Source: Mycolicibacterium rufum (GTDB lineage Bacteria; Actinomycetota; Actinomycetes; Mycobacteriales; Mycobacteriaceae). From it: a DNA stretch of 64,000 bases. The stretch spans positions 3,286,001 through 3,350,000 of the forward strand of contig NZ_CP092427.2 of NCBI RefSeq assembly GCF_022374875.2. Direction: 5' to 3'. The notes below the pieces were generated by a model that saw only the letters and a list, made by a program, of their open reading frames with translations, was not told where the DNA came from and made no database searches. Numbering within the stretch: position 1 is the first letter of the stretch; each line of letters opens with the position of its first letter. This document shows, piece after piece, positions 8,226 to 22,279 of this stretch. Made by a program: the position numbers and the translations under genes.

Positions 8226-9137
8226 GTGCACAGGACGGCCAGCGTGGTGTTCGCCGGCCCGGCGAGCCCCGGACTGACGCTCGCATCGCTGCGCCGGGGC
8301 CGGGCCGATCCCTGCCACCACGACGCTCCCGACGGGGCGATCTGGCGCACCAGCCTGCTCGCGAGCGGGCCCGTCACCGCCCGACTCCGCCGGGACGCGG
8401 TCGACACCGTGAGTTGTGAGGCCTGGGGGCCCGGCGCGGCGGAGTTCACCGAGACGCTGCCCGCCCTGCTCGGTGCCGACGACGACACGACCGGGTTCGA
8501 CCCCAAGGAGCCGACGATCGCGCGGGCGCACCAGCGGGTGCCGCACCTGCGATTGGGCCGCACCGGCCGGGTGCTCGAGGCGCTGGTGCCTGCCATCCTC
8601 GAACAGCGGGTGTACGGCAAGGACGCGCGGCGGGCCTGGCGCAGGCTGGTCGGCAAGTACGGCGCACCCGCACCGGGTCCGGCGCCGGCGCACATGCGGG
8701 TGCCACCGACGGCCGAGGCGTGGCGGCGGGTGCCGTCGTGGGAGTTCCACCTCGCCAACGTCGACCCGGGCCGGGCGCGCACCATCGTCGGGTGCGCGCA
8801 GCGCGCCGACGCGCTCGAGCGGTTGGTGCACCGGACTTCCGAGGCGGCGCGCGCGGCACTGATGTCCCTGCCGGGTGTGGGCGTGTGGACCGCGGCGGAG
8901 ACCGCGCAGCGCGCCTTCGGCGATGCCGACGCGCTGTCGGTGGGGGACTACCACCTGTCGACCATGGTGGGCTGGAGCCTGCTCGGCCATCCCATCGACG
9001 ACGACGCGATGGTGGCGTTGCTGGCGCCGCTGGCCCCGCACCGCCACCGTGCGGTCCGGCTGCTGGAAGCCAGTGGCCTCGCGGTCAATCCCCGCTTCGG
9101 GCCGCGCGCCGCGATCCCGAATCTTGCGCAAATGTGA
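8226..9137 (+). CDS. HhH-GPD superfamily DNA glycosylase (AlkA-type)
   Basis: A 303-residue base-excision repair glycosylase. The helix-hairpin-helix is visible as SLPGVGVWTAAETAQRAFG, followed by SVGDYHLST, in which the aspartate after VG is the expected catalytic residue. The N-terminal ~100 residues form a divergent lead domain as in AlkA. It would remove alkylated or otherwise damaged purines and leave abasic sites; no FeS cluster cysteines follow, so it is not of the MutY/Nth type. The gene starts with GTG 9 bp after the DUF427 gene and probably shares its transcript. Confidence 0.85.
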   Translation: MHRTASVVFAGPASPGLTLASLRRGRADPCHHDAPDGAIWRTSLLASGPVTARLRRDAVDTVSCEAWGPGAAEFTETLPALLGADDDTTGFDPKEPTIARAHQRVPHLRLGRTGRVLEALVPAILEQRVYGKDARRAWRRLVGKYGAPAPGPAPAHMRVPPTAEAWRRVPSWEFHLANVDPGRARTIVGCAQRADALERLVHRTSEAARAALMSLPGVGVWTAAETAQRAFGDADALSVGDYHLSTMVGWSLLGHPIDDDAMVALLAPLAPHRHRAVRLLEASGLAVNPRFGPRAAIPNLAQM

Positions 9138-9150
9138 CGTCTGTCCACGG

Positions 9151-9177
9151 GGATTATCGCGCAGACGGCCCGGGTAC
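9151..9177 (+). promoter_or_regulatory. Possible stress-sigma promoter of dps
   Basis: GGATT at 9151-9155 and GGGTAC at 9172-9177, spaced by 16 nt, sit 32 bp before the dps start. They resemble a SigF-type promoter, whose -10 element is close to GGGTAT. The match is partial and mycobacterial dps promoters are known to use stress sigma factors, so this is a suggestion only. Confidence 0.3.
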
Positions 9178-9208
9178 ACGTCGCGGGAACACACGCGAAG
9201 GAGCTGAC

Positions 9209-9757
9209 ATGAGTGCATTCACCGTGCCCGGACTGACCGACAAGCAGGGTGCCGAAGTGGCCGAACTCCTGCAGAAGGCGCTGAGCCGCTACAACGACCT
9301 GCACCTCACCCTCAAGCATGTGCATTGGAATGTGGTGGGACCCAACTTCATCGGCGTTCACGAGATGATCGATCCGCAGGTCGAGCTGGTGCGCGGCTAC
9401 GCCGACGAGGTCGCCGAGCGCATCGCCGCCCTCGGCGCGTCGCCGCAGGGCACCCCCGGCGCCATTCAGAACGACCGCACCTGGGACGACTACTCCGTCG
9501 GACGTGACACCGTGCAGGCGCATTTGGCCGCGCTGGACCTCGTCTACACCGGGGTCATCGAGGACACCCGCAAGAGCATCGAGAGGTCCGGGGAGCTCGA
9601 CCCGGTCACCGAGGACATGCTCATCGGGCACGCGGGCGAGCTGGAGAAGTTCCAGTGGTTCGTGCGTGCGCACCTGGAGAACTCAGGCGGCCAGCTCGCC
9701 AATGAGGGCACCAGCACCGAGAAGAGCGCGGCCAGCCAGGCCAACAAGAACTCCTGA
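9209..9757 (+). CDS. dps: Dps, starvation-inducible DNA-binding ferritin-like protein
   Basis: A 182-residue Dps. The four-helix bundle contains the inter-subunit ferroxidase residues in KHVHWNVVGPNFIGVHEMID and ELVRGYADEVAERI. Twelve subunits would form a cage that oxidises Fe(II) with peroxide, stores iron and coats DNA in stationary phase. The hydrophilic C-terminal tail (SGGQLANEGTSTEKSAASQ and following) matches the DNA-binding tail known in M. smegmatis Dps. The ATG at 9209 has a strong GAAGGAG ribosome binding site. M. tuberculosis lacks Dps, so its presence separates this organism from that complex. Confidence 0.95.
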   Translation: MSAFTVPGLTDKQGAEVAELLQKALSRYNDLHLTLKHVHWNVVGPNFIGVHEMIDPQVELVRGYADEVAERIAALGASPQGTPGAIQNDRTWDDYSVGRDTVQAHLAALDLVYTGVIEDTRKSIERSGELDPVTEDMLIGHAGELEKFQWFVRAHLENSGGQLANEGTSTEKSAASQANKNS

Positions 9758-9761
9758 CGGA

Positions 9762-10616
9762 TCAGCGGTAGGCGGTGAGCCGGGCCAGCAGCGCGGTCCG
9801 GCCATCGGCGCCCACGGCGACCGCCTCGGCCACGCCGCTGCCGCGTCCGGCGTGGACGGCCCGGGCGGTGTAGCGCGCCTCGCCGCCACCGTGGAAGGGG
9901 CGCAGGAAGTTCACGCGCAGCGACGCGGTGCGGAACGGCGCGCCTGCGGCGCGCTGCACTGCGGCCGATCCGGCGAGCTCCAAGCCCATCGCCGACACCC
10001 CTCCGTGCACCGTGCCGACGAGGTTGTTGAGCACAGGATCGTCGGCCTGCGCCAAAGCGCTTCCGTCACCGCCTGATTCGGCGACCTCGACCGCCATCAG
10101 ATCGGACAGCCGGGGCCCCGGCCGCGGCGCTGAGCTGGCCTCGGGCCACGCGAACAGCTCAGCGGGGGCGGCGATGTAGAACGACCGGACCGTCGCGGTC
10201 GCCACTACGTCCCGCACGCCCAGTTCACACAGCGCCAGCGCGGTGTCGGGCTTGTCGCCGAAGGGCCGCGCGACCCCGACGACGGGGACGTCGGGGGCCG
10301 TCGCGATGGTGTCGGCGGCGCCGGGGGCGAATTCGACGGCCAGCTCACTGGACACCGTCCACTCACCGTCGCCGCGCCGCAGGTGGTTGACCACCCCGCC
10401 GATGTGGTCGACCAGCAGCGCCAGCGGGGCGACGGTGGCCTCTCCGGTGCTCGGGTTGGTCAGGCCGGCCACCGGGATCGACGCCACGCAGCGGTCAGCG
10501 CCCTCGTGGGTGGTGTCGACGCCGAAGCGGCCCAGCGGCGTGTTCAACGGATGGGGCACCCCTGCAGCGTGACTGCTGCGCGTCGGCGGCGATACCGCGG
10601 GGGGGTATGACGGCAC
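9762..10616 (-). CDS. Double-hotdog thioesterase-like protein (PaaI family)
   Basis: A protein of up to 284 residues with two hotdog-like halves. The first runs around residues 40-160. The second holds the PaaI-type signature region NNLVGTVHGGVSAMGLELAG, followed by LRVNFLRPFHGGGEARYTARAVH. The second half would carry acyl-CoA thioesterase activity and the first may be a degenerate partner. The start is uncertain: the ATG at 10616 adds a Pro/Ser-rich leader of 19 residues, while a GTG at 10559 begins at the conserved-looking VPHPLNTPLG. It is convergent with dps (4 bp apart). Confidence 0.72.
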   Translation of the reverse strand: MPSYPPAVSPPTRSSHAAGVPHPLNTPLGRFGVDTTHEGADRCVASIPVAGLTNPSTGEATVAPLALLVDHIGGVVNHLRRGDGEWTVSSELAVEFAPGAADTIATAPDVPVVGVARPFGDKPDTALALCELGVRDVVATATVRSFYIAAPAELFAWPEASSAPRPGPRLSDLMAVEVAESGGDGSALAQADDPVLNNLVGTVHGGVSAMGLELAGSAAVQRAAGAPFRTASLRVNFLRPFHGGGEARYTARAVHAGRGSGVAEAVAVGADGRTALLARLTAYR

Positions 10617-11193
10617 CCTGGGTCATAGGGTCCCGCAGGGTGTCGACCCGTGGAAACGGTTGTGCAGCAACAGCATCGGGCATGCGGCCGGGCAATCGCA
10701 CGGCTTGCCGACCTCACGTTGGTGTTTGCTCGGCGCCGTGGAACACCTTCTCAGCGGGTCGCCGCGCAATCCTAAGAATCCCACGAGGCTTTCTGCAAAT
10801 TCTCAGGAAACCTTAACCGCACTACACAGAGCTTTCGAATGGCTGCAGCAAACTTCATGCGTGCGCGTCGGAAAGCTGTGATCTGTCTCTCATCCGGCAC
10901 CCGTGGCCCTTGTCGGGGTGAAACACCCGGTACGGCAACGTTATTCGACCGTGATCTGGTGGCGTGGGCCGGCGGGCGTCCGCGCAGCGGGCGAACTGAG
11001 TTAGGTTCCACTAAGTTGGCATGTCAGGGGCCCTTTGTCATATCGTTTTCAGCACTTGTGGCGCGTGGAAAAAGGGCCGTCGTTCAGTGCTGCACGAAGG
11101 TCCCTCCGCCGCCGCCCCGGCTAACGCTCTCGGCAACGGTTGCCCGTTCGTGAACGCTCAGCCGAGGTCTGTGAAGAAATAAGGTAGGTGGGA
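10617..11193. other. 577-bp intergenic region upstream of gltB
   Basis: No convincing gene is present. A 104-codon frame at 10839-11153 lacks a ribosome binding site and its predicted protein is Arg/Pro-rich low-complexity. The region is AT-richer than its flanks around 10790-10870 and 10980-11080, as expected for promoters of the divergent thioesterase and of gltB. A TTAG/CTAA imperfect inverted repeat occurs near 11002-11016 (TTAGGTTCCACTAAG). I could not place a confident nitrogen-regulator (GlnR) box. Confidence 0.5.
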
Positions 11194-17236
<6,043 letters not shown>

Positions 17237-17253
17237 CCGTTTCCTCGCTCGGC

Positions 17254-17316
17254 CACCGAGCGTGCACCCGCGGTTGCGATCGCATCGATTTCGCAACCGG
17301 GGCAGCACGCTCGGTG
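17254..17316. repeat. Long interrupted palindrome downstream of gltD
   Basis: Two 26-nt arms, 17254-17279 and 17291-17316, flank an 11-nt spacer. The outer 12 bp (CACCGAGCGTGC with GCACGCTCGGTG) and the inner 8 bp (GGTTGCGA with TCGCAACC) pair perfectly, with a 6-bp internal mismatch. It lies 17 bp after the gltD stop, so it could act as a terminator or transcript-end stabiliser. Its structure also resembles short intergenic palindromic elements dispersed in bacterial genomes. Confidence 0.75.
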
Positions 17317-17503
17317 CACGAGACGGTCGCAGCGCGGTTTCGGTGCGTTAACACGCGTCACTCCAGTCACATCAGAAACAGCATATTTTTATTCGGCGTG
17401 CCTCCAACTGTTTGCCAGCAGTGAGGTATCTAATGACTCGGTGAGGGCGCTGCGGTAAGGTGGCTCCCCGGTTCAGCTATTGGCATACCGCAGGAGTTTC
17501 ACC

Positions 17504-17644
17504 GTGTACATCAACCCGATTACCCGGACGCGGATGGGTCGAATTGCCTGGTCATTGTTCCGCCACCCCGTCAAGAGCCGCACTTTCCCCGCCAAGGCCG
17601 AACGGTTGATCACGGCCGACGAACTGCTGCGCTACGGCTACTAG
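17504..17644 (+). CDS. Small basic protein of 46 residues
   Basis: A 46-codon frame starting with GTG at 17504 behind a clear ribosome binding site (CAGGAG, 6 nt upstream). The predicted protein begins MYINPITRTRMGRIAW and ends ITADELLRYGY; it is basic, with one Trp and a central HPVKSR segment. The upstream 150 bp is markedly AT-richer, as for a promoter. The gene sits downstream of gltD where M. tuberculosis has the small gene Rv3857c, but homology was not tested. No function is suggested. Confidence 0.6.
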   Translation: MYINPITRTRMGRIAWSLFRHPVKSRTFPAKAERLITADELLRYGY

Positions 17645-17722
17645 CGAATTTTGTCGCCCTCGTCGACGCGATGGCGGCCCCGCTGGGGCGATCTTTTGCC
17701 GGCCGTTACCGTTCCGTGACCA

Positions 17723-18580
17723 TCAGCGATCTTTGCTGAGCAACCCCGAGTCCCGAATGGTCTCGGCGAGCGGCTCGAGCACCGCGGGGTCGTACGGCGG
17801 CGGCAGATAGATGATCGCCAGGTCCAGTCCCTCGGCCCCCAGGGCGATGGAATCCTCGACGACGCGGCGGTAGTTGCGGTCCTCGCCGAGCCGGACGTGC
17901 GCCGAGAGCAGGATCTCCTTCGGGTCGCGGCCGACGTCGGCGCAGTGCGCAGCGAGCACGTCGCGCTTGCGGGCGAACTCCTCGGGAGTGCCGCCGACGA
18001 AGTTCCAGTGGTCGGCGTACTGGGCGGTGATCCGCAGCGTGCGCTTCTCACCGTTCCCGCCGATACAGATCGGGGGATGGGGCTGCTGCGGCCCCTTCGG
18101 TTCGTTGCGCGCGTCCTTGAGTTGGTAGTAGGTGCCGTCGAACGTCGTGGTCTCCTGCGACAGCAGGCCGCGCAGCACCTGGCAGGCCTCCTCGAAGCGG
18201 TCGAAGCGCTCCTTGATGCTGCCGAGCTCGATGCCGTAGGCGCCCGACTCCTCCTCGTTCCAGCCGGCGCCGATGCCCAGCTCCAGCCGACCGTCGGAGA
18301 CGATGTCCAGGGCGGAGGCCATGTTGGCCAGGACAGCGGGGTGCCGGTAGTGGATGCCGGTGACGAGCACGCCGACGCGCAGCCGGGTGGTGGCCTGCGC
18401 CAGCGCGGTGAGCGTCACCCAGCCCTCGAGGCAGGGGCCCGTCGGGTCGGAGAAGATCGGATAGAAGTGGTCGAAGGTCCAGCCGGACTCGAAGACCTCG
18501 ATGTCGTCGGCGGCCTTCCAGACCGCCAGCATGTCGGACCAGGTGGTGTTCTGCGGCGACGTCTTGAATGCGAATCTCAC
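17723..18580 (-). CDS. LLM-class F420-dependent oxidoreductase (luciferase-like)
   Basis: A 285-residue TIM-barrel protein of the luciferase-like monooxygenase family. Characteristic parts are GWTFDHFYPIF near the N-terminus, the barrel strand LRVGVLVTGIHYRHP, RLELGIGAGWNEEES, and PPICIGGNGEKRTLRITAQYADHWN towards the end. The last two are the usual F420-type cofactor region. It would use reduced F420 rather than FMN in mycobacteria; the substrate is unknown. The GTG start at 18580 follows GAAGAA and fits the family N-terminus (VRFAFKTS); the open frame extends 97 codons further upstream without family features. Confidence 0.88.
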   Translation of the reverse strand: MRFAFKTSPQNTTWSDMLAVWKAADDIEVFESGWTFDHFYPIFSDPTGPCLEGWVTLTALAQATTRLRVGVLVTGIHYRHPAVLANMASALDIVSDGRLELGIGAGWNEEESGAYGIELGSIKERFDRFEEACQVLRGLLSQETTTFDGTYYQLKDARNEPKGPQQPHPPICIGGNGEKRTLRITAQYADHWNFVGGTPEEFARKRDVLAAHCADVGRDPKEILLSAHVRLGEDRNYRRVVEDSIALGAEGLDLAIIYLPPPYDPAVLEPLAETIRDSGLLSKDR

Positions 18581-18644
18581 TTCTTCGACTCTAGAACGTC
18601 CGGCGCCGCGATGACTTCTGGACGACCGCCGGGTCGGTACGGAC

Positions 18645-19214
18645 ATGATCGACATGACCTCGGCGTGTGCGGGCACCGCCACCCTTCTGGACAACCTCGA
18701 CGACGAGCAGCTGAGCGAGCCGACTCCCTGCGCGGCCATGAGCGTGGCGGCGTTGACCTCGCACCTCGGCGGGTTGGCGTCGGCATTCACGGCCGCCGCG
18801 GCCAAGCAGTTCGGGCAGTCCACCGATTCTCCGCCGGAGATCAGTGAGGATCTCGACGCCGACTGGCGCACGTCCTACCCGGAGCGGCTCCGGGCGATGG
18901 CGGCGGCGTGGGGTGATCCGTCGGCGTGGGAGGGGACGTCGCGAGCGGGAGGGGTGGACTTCCCCGCGGAGGTCGGCGGGTTGATCGCCCTGACCGAGGT
19001 GGTGGTCCACGGCTGGGACCTGGCACGGGCCACGGGGCAGCCGTATGCCGTCGACGAGGACGTGTTGAAGGCCGTGCTGCCGCACGTCACCACGTTTGCC
19101 GAGGGGCCGCCGGTCGAGGGACTGTTCGACGCGGCGGTGCCGGTCTCCGAGGATGCGCCGCTGCTGGATCGGGTGGTCGCCCTCACCGGCCGCGACCCGA
19201 GGTGGAGCCGGTAG
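18645..19214 (+). CDS. TIGR03086/DinB-superfamily protein, mycothiol-dependent type
   Basis: A 189-residue four-helix protein of the DinB/mycothiol-dependent enzyme superfamily. Expected metal-binding histidines appear in LTSHLGGLA and in the C-terminal motif LTEVVVHGWDLARATGQ. Relatives include maleylpyruvate isomerase and mycothiol S-transferases, so a role in thiol-dependent detoxification or isomerisation is likely, though the substrate is unknown. It is divergent from the LLM-class gene with 64 bp between starts. Its last 32 bp overlap the end of the convergent sulP gene. Confidence 0.85.
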   Translation: MIDMTSACAGTATLLDNLDDEQLSEPTPCAAMSVAALTSHLGGLASAFTAAAAKQFGQSTDSPPEISEDLDADWRTSYPERLRAMAAAWGDPSAWEGTSRAGGVDFPAEVGGLIALTEVVVHGWDLARATGQPYAVDEDVLKAVLPHVTTFAEGPPVEGLFDAAVPVSEDAPLLDRVVALTGRDPRWSR

Positions 19215-20823
19215 ACAGATGCGTGCGGGCGTGCTCGATCGCCTCGTCGAGGGTGTCGACCAGGTGATGCTCGTGTCGCAGTGAGTCGAAGACGCCGACG
19301 TTGGCCAGGAGGCTGGCGTGCTCGGCGCGGACTCCTTTGACGATGACGGTGATGCCGCGGCTCTCCAGTTCGGTGCAGATCTCGGCGAGGGTGTTCGCAC
19401 CGGTGGCATCGAGCATGCCGAGCTGCGACATACGGATGATCACCACCGAGGTGTGCGGGTGCTCGGCGTCGGTGATCGCGGACGAGATCCGTTCTGCCGC
19501 ACCGAAGAACATGGCACCGTCGAGGCGAAGCAGCGCGATTTCCTCGTCGCCCGGTCGCCGTGGTCCCGGCAGTTCCTCCCGGACCACGCTGCTGCGGCGC
19601 GCGACGCTGCGCAACGCGAAGAACGCCGCGACGAGGATTCCGATCTCGACGGCCTCGACCAGGTCGAAGCACACGGTCACCACCGCGGTGAGCACGAAGG
19701 TCAGTGCGTCGGAGCGGGTGGAGCGCAGGATCTTTCGGATCGTCGGCGCGGACACCATCCGGAACGAGGTCACCATCAGGACGCCCGCGAGCGCGGCCAG
19801 GGGGATCGCGGACACCGGCCCGGTGGCGAGGTAGACGACGCCGAGCAACACCACCGAGTGCACGATCGCCGCGAGCCGGGTCCGGGCTCCGGAACGGACG
19901 TTGACAGCGGTACGCGCGATCGCGCCGGTGGCCGGCATGCCACCGAAGACACCGGAGGCGATGGACGCCAGGCCCTGTCCGACGAGCTCGCGGTTGGGAT
20001 CGTAGGGGCCCGACGCCGCCATCGTGGCGGCCACCCGCGCCGAGAGCAGCGACTCGATGGCGGCCAGCGCCGCGATCGCCAGCGCCGCGCCGAGCAGACT
20101 TCGCAGGGCGCCCGCGTCCACGCTCGGCAGCACCGGCACCGGCAGGTGAGAGGGCAACGTGCCGATCGTCGCCACCGGCATGGGGATGACCATCGCCAGC
20201 AGGGTCGCGCCGATCACCCCGGCGAGCGACCCGGGGATCGCCCGGTGCACCCGGGGCAGGATCAGCATGAGGGCCGCGACGAACGCGACGAGGCCCAGCG
20301 TTGTCACCGCCTGTGACCAGTCGGCGTGGGCGACGACCTGCCAGGCGGCGGGCAGGGTCCGTTGGCCGGCCGGGCTGACGGCGCTGACGGCCGCGGGCAC
20401 CTGCTGCAGGAAGATGATGGTCGCGATACCGAGCGTGAAACCCTCGATGACCGGCCACGGGATGAACGTCACGGCCCGGCCCAATCCGGTGAGGCCGCCG
20501 ACCACCACGAACAGCCCGGCCAGGATCGTCACCAGCGCGACACTGCCCAGCCCGTGCGTCGCGACGATCGGGGCGAGGACCACGGCCATCGCCCCGGTGG
20601 GGCCTGACACCTGCACCGACGATCCGCCGAACACGGCTGCCACCACGCCCGCGATCACCGCGGTCACCAAGCCGGCCGCGGCGCCCACGCCGGAGCTGAC
20701 GCCGAACGCCAGGGCCAGCGGGAGTGCCACCACGCCCACGGTCACACCCGCCACGACGTCGCGGCGCCACGACCGGCGCAGACCTGCGTAGTCGCGACCA
20801 CCCGGCAGCAGGCGGGCGGTCAT
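19183..20823 (-). CDS. SulP-family anion transporter with C-terminal STAS domain
   Basis: A 546-residue inner-membrane transporter. About a dozen hydrophobic segments cover residues 20-400, with the SulP core motif VSGPTGAMAVVLAP in the first third. The cytosolic STAS domain spans about residues 430-535 and includes VVIIRMSQLGMLDATGANTLAE, the position of the conserved phospho-acceptor-like region. Family members carry sulfate, bicarbonate or related anions; the substrate cannot be decided. It overlaps the ArsR-type regulator upstream by 4 bp (ATGA), so the two are co-transcribed. The 3' end overlaps a convergent gene by 32 bp. Confidence 0.92.
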   Translation of the reverse strand: MTARLLPGGRDYAGLRRSWRRDVVAGVTVGVVALPLALAFGVSSGVGAAAGLVTAVIAGVVAAVFGGSSVQVSGPTGAMAVVLAPIVATHGLGSVALVTILAGLFVVVGGLTGLGRAVTFIPWPVIEGFTLGIATIIFLQQVPAAVSAVSPAGQRTLPAAWQVVAHADWSQAVTTLGLVAFVAALMLILPRVHRAIPGSLAGVIGATLLAMVIPMPVATIGTLPSHLPVPVLPSVDAGALRSLLGAALAIAALAAIESLLSARVAATMAASGPYDPNRELVGQGLASIASGVFGGMPATGAIARTAVNVRSGARTRLAAIVHSVVLLGVVYLATGPVSAIPLAALAGVLMVTSFRMVSAPTIRKILRSTRSDALTFVLTAVVTVCFDLVEAVEIGILVAAFFALRSVARRSSVVREELPGPRRPGDEEIALLRLDGAMFFGAAERISSAITDAEHPHTSVVIIRMSQLGMLDATGANTLAEICTELESRGITVIVKGVRAEHASLLANVGVFDSLRHEHHLVDTLDEAIEHARTHLSTGSTSGRGR

Positions 20824-21197
20824 CGCCGTCTCCGCAGCGGGGGGAGGTCGTCGAGGGAGTCCAGCTGATCACGCTGCTCGGCAAGCGCATCGGCGAGGAA
20901 CGTCCGCGCGATGACCAGCAGTTCGGAGATCATCGGGTGCGCGAGTTCGTAGTGCACAGCGTTGCCGACGCGCCGGGCTGTCACCACGCGATGACGTTTG
21001 AGGACAGCGAGGTGCTGGGACAGCAGAGTGGCCTCGATTCCCGTCTCGGCGAGGATCTCGCTGACCGGGGTCGGCCCTTCGGCCGCGGAGAGGATCTCCA
21101 ACACGCGGATGCGGGCCGGATGCGCCAGTGCCTTGAACAGGTTGGCCTTGATCTCGTAGAGCGGCCGCTGCGGGTCGGGCGGGAAATGATCGGGCAC
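20820..21197 (-). CDS. ArsR-family winged-helix regulator, co-transcribed with sulP
   Basis: A 125-residue ArsR/SmtB-type repressor. The winged helix covers residues about 15-95, with FKALAHPARIRVLEIL, the recognition-helix segment ATLLSQHLAVLKRHRVV and the wing VGNAVHYELAHP. No cysteine pair is present in the alpha-3 or alpha-5 positions, so this is probably not a thiol-based arsenic or cadmium sensor. It may sense a different ligand or redox state. The GTG at 21197 was chosen because upstream codons look unrelated; the frame is open to 21236. It likely controls itself and the SulP transporter. Confidence 0.85.
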   Translation of the reverse strand: MPDHFPPDPQRPLYEIKANLFKALAHPARIRVLEILSAAEGPTPVSEILAETGIEATLLSQHLAVLKRHRVVTARRVGNAVHYELAHPMISELLVIARTFLADALAEQRDQLDSLDDLPPLRRRR

Positions 21198-21210
21198 GGT
21201 GCACCTAGTG

Positions 21211-21236
21211 GATTGATGGATTGAACGAAATCTCAA
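21211..21236. promoter_or_regulatory. Candidate ArsR operator upstream of the regulator
   Basis: An AT-rich stretch immediately before the regulator gene carries ATTGA ... TCAAT arms about 16 nt apart (GATTGATGGATTGAACGAAA, then TCTCAATTA). ArsR-type proteins bind AT-rich imperfect inverted repeats of this size. The segment also separates the divergent PHP-domain gene. Binding is inferred from position only. Confidence 0.4.
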
Positions 21237-21273
21237 TTACTGTAGCAGGTCGCTTCGTGGGCACACTGGAGGC

Positions 21274-22278
21274 ATGGATCCGGTTACCGCACTGCGCCAG
21301 ATCGCCTACTACAAGGACCGCGCGCGAGAGGATCCGCGGCGAGTGATGGCCTACCGCAACGCCGCTGACGTCGTCGAGGCGCTCACCGAGGCGCAGCGCG
21401 AGAAGCACGGCGCGGCCAACAGCTGGCAGTCCCTGCCCAGGATCGGACCCAAGACCGCGAAGGTGATCGCCCAGGCGTGGGCCGGCCAGGAACCCGACGT
21501 CCTCGTCGAGCTGCGGGAGTCCGCGCAGGATCTCGGCGGTGGCGAGATCCGCGCAGCCCTGCGCGGCGACCTGCACGTGCACTCGAACTGGTCCGACGGC
21601 TCGGCCCCGATCGAGGAGATGATGCTGGCGGCCCGCGACCTCGGCCACGAATACTGCGCGCTCACCGATCACTCGCCGCGGCTCAAGATCGCCAACGGAC
21701 TGTCACCCGACCGTCTGCGCGAGCAACTCGACGTCATCGACGAGATCCGCGACACGGTCGCGCCCCTGCGGATTCTGACCGGTATCGAGGTGGACATCCT
21801 CGAGGATGGTTCGCTCGACCAGGAGCCCGAACTTCTCGAGCGCCTCGACGTCGTGGTGGCCAGCGTGCACTCCAAGCTCGCGATGGACGCACCGGCGATG
21901 ACGCGGCGGATGATCAAGGCCGTGACCAATCCGCACACCGACGTGCTGGGCCACTGCACCGGTCGCCTGGTCACCGGGGGACGCGGCATGCGTCCGGAGT
22001 CGACGTTCGACGCCGACGCCGTGTTCACCGCATGCCGCGACGCCGGCACCGCCGTCGAGATCAACTCCCGCCCGGAGCGGCGGGACCCACCGACGCGCCT
22101 GCTGACGCTCGCGATGGACATCGGCTGCGTGTTCACGATCGACACCGACTCGCACGCACCCGGCCAGCTCGACTTCCTCGGCTACGGAGCGCAGCGAGCC
22201 CTCGACGCCGGGCTCGCCGCCGAGCGCATCGTCAACACCTGGGACGCCGACACACTGCTCGCGTGGACGCGGTCCTGA
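21274..22278 (+). CDS. PHP-domain phosphoesterase, Rv3856c-like
   Basis: A 334-residue protein. The N-terminal ~90 residues include a helix-hairpin-helix-like part (SLPRIGPKTAKVIAQAW). The PHP domain follows, with the metal-binding motifs DLHVHSNWSDGS, ALTDHSPR, GIEVDIL, ASVHSKL and the late IDTDSHAP. The arrangement resembles the C-terminal PHP part of PolX-type proteins without the polymerase domain. A phosphoesterase or nuclease role in DNA or nucleotide metabolism is likely. It is divergent from the ArsR regulator, and its end is 1 bp from the convergent DNA polymerase IV gene. Confidence 0.88.
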   Translation: MDPVTALRQIAYYKDRAREDPRRVMAYRNAADVVEALTEAQREKHGAANSWQSLPRIGPKTAKVIAQAWAGQEPDVLVELRESAQDLGGGEIRAALRGDLHVHSNWSDGSAPIEEMMLAARDLGHEYCALTDHSPRLKIANGLSPDRLREQLDVIDEIRDTVAPLRILTGIEVDILEDGSLDQEPELLERLDVVVASVHSKLAMDAPAMTRRMIKAVTNPHTDVLGHCTGRLVTGGRGMRPESTFDADAVFTACRDAGTAVEINSRPERRDPPTRLLTLAMDIGCVFTIDTDSHAPGQLDFLGYGAQRALDAGLAAERIVNTWDADTLLAWTRS

Positions 22279-22279
22279 C

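Noticed and set aside
10839..11153. 104-codon frame in the gltB upstream gap
   Set aside because: No ribosome binding site, no recognisable fold and position inside an AT-rich regulatory gap.
17640..17722. Possible continuation of the 46-codon gene or an RNA hairpin
   Set aside because: The frame ends at a TAG and the following 78 bp contain no inverted repeat of note.
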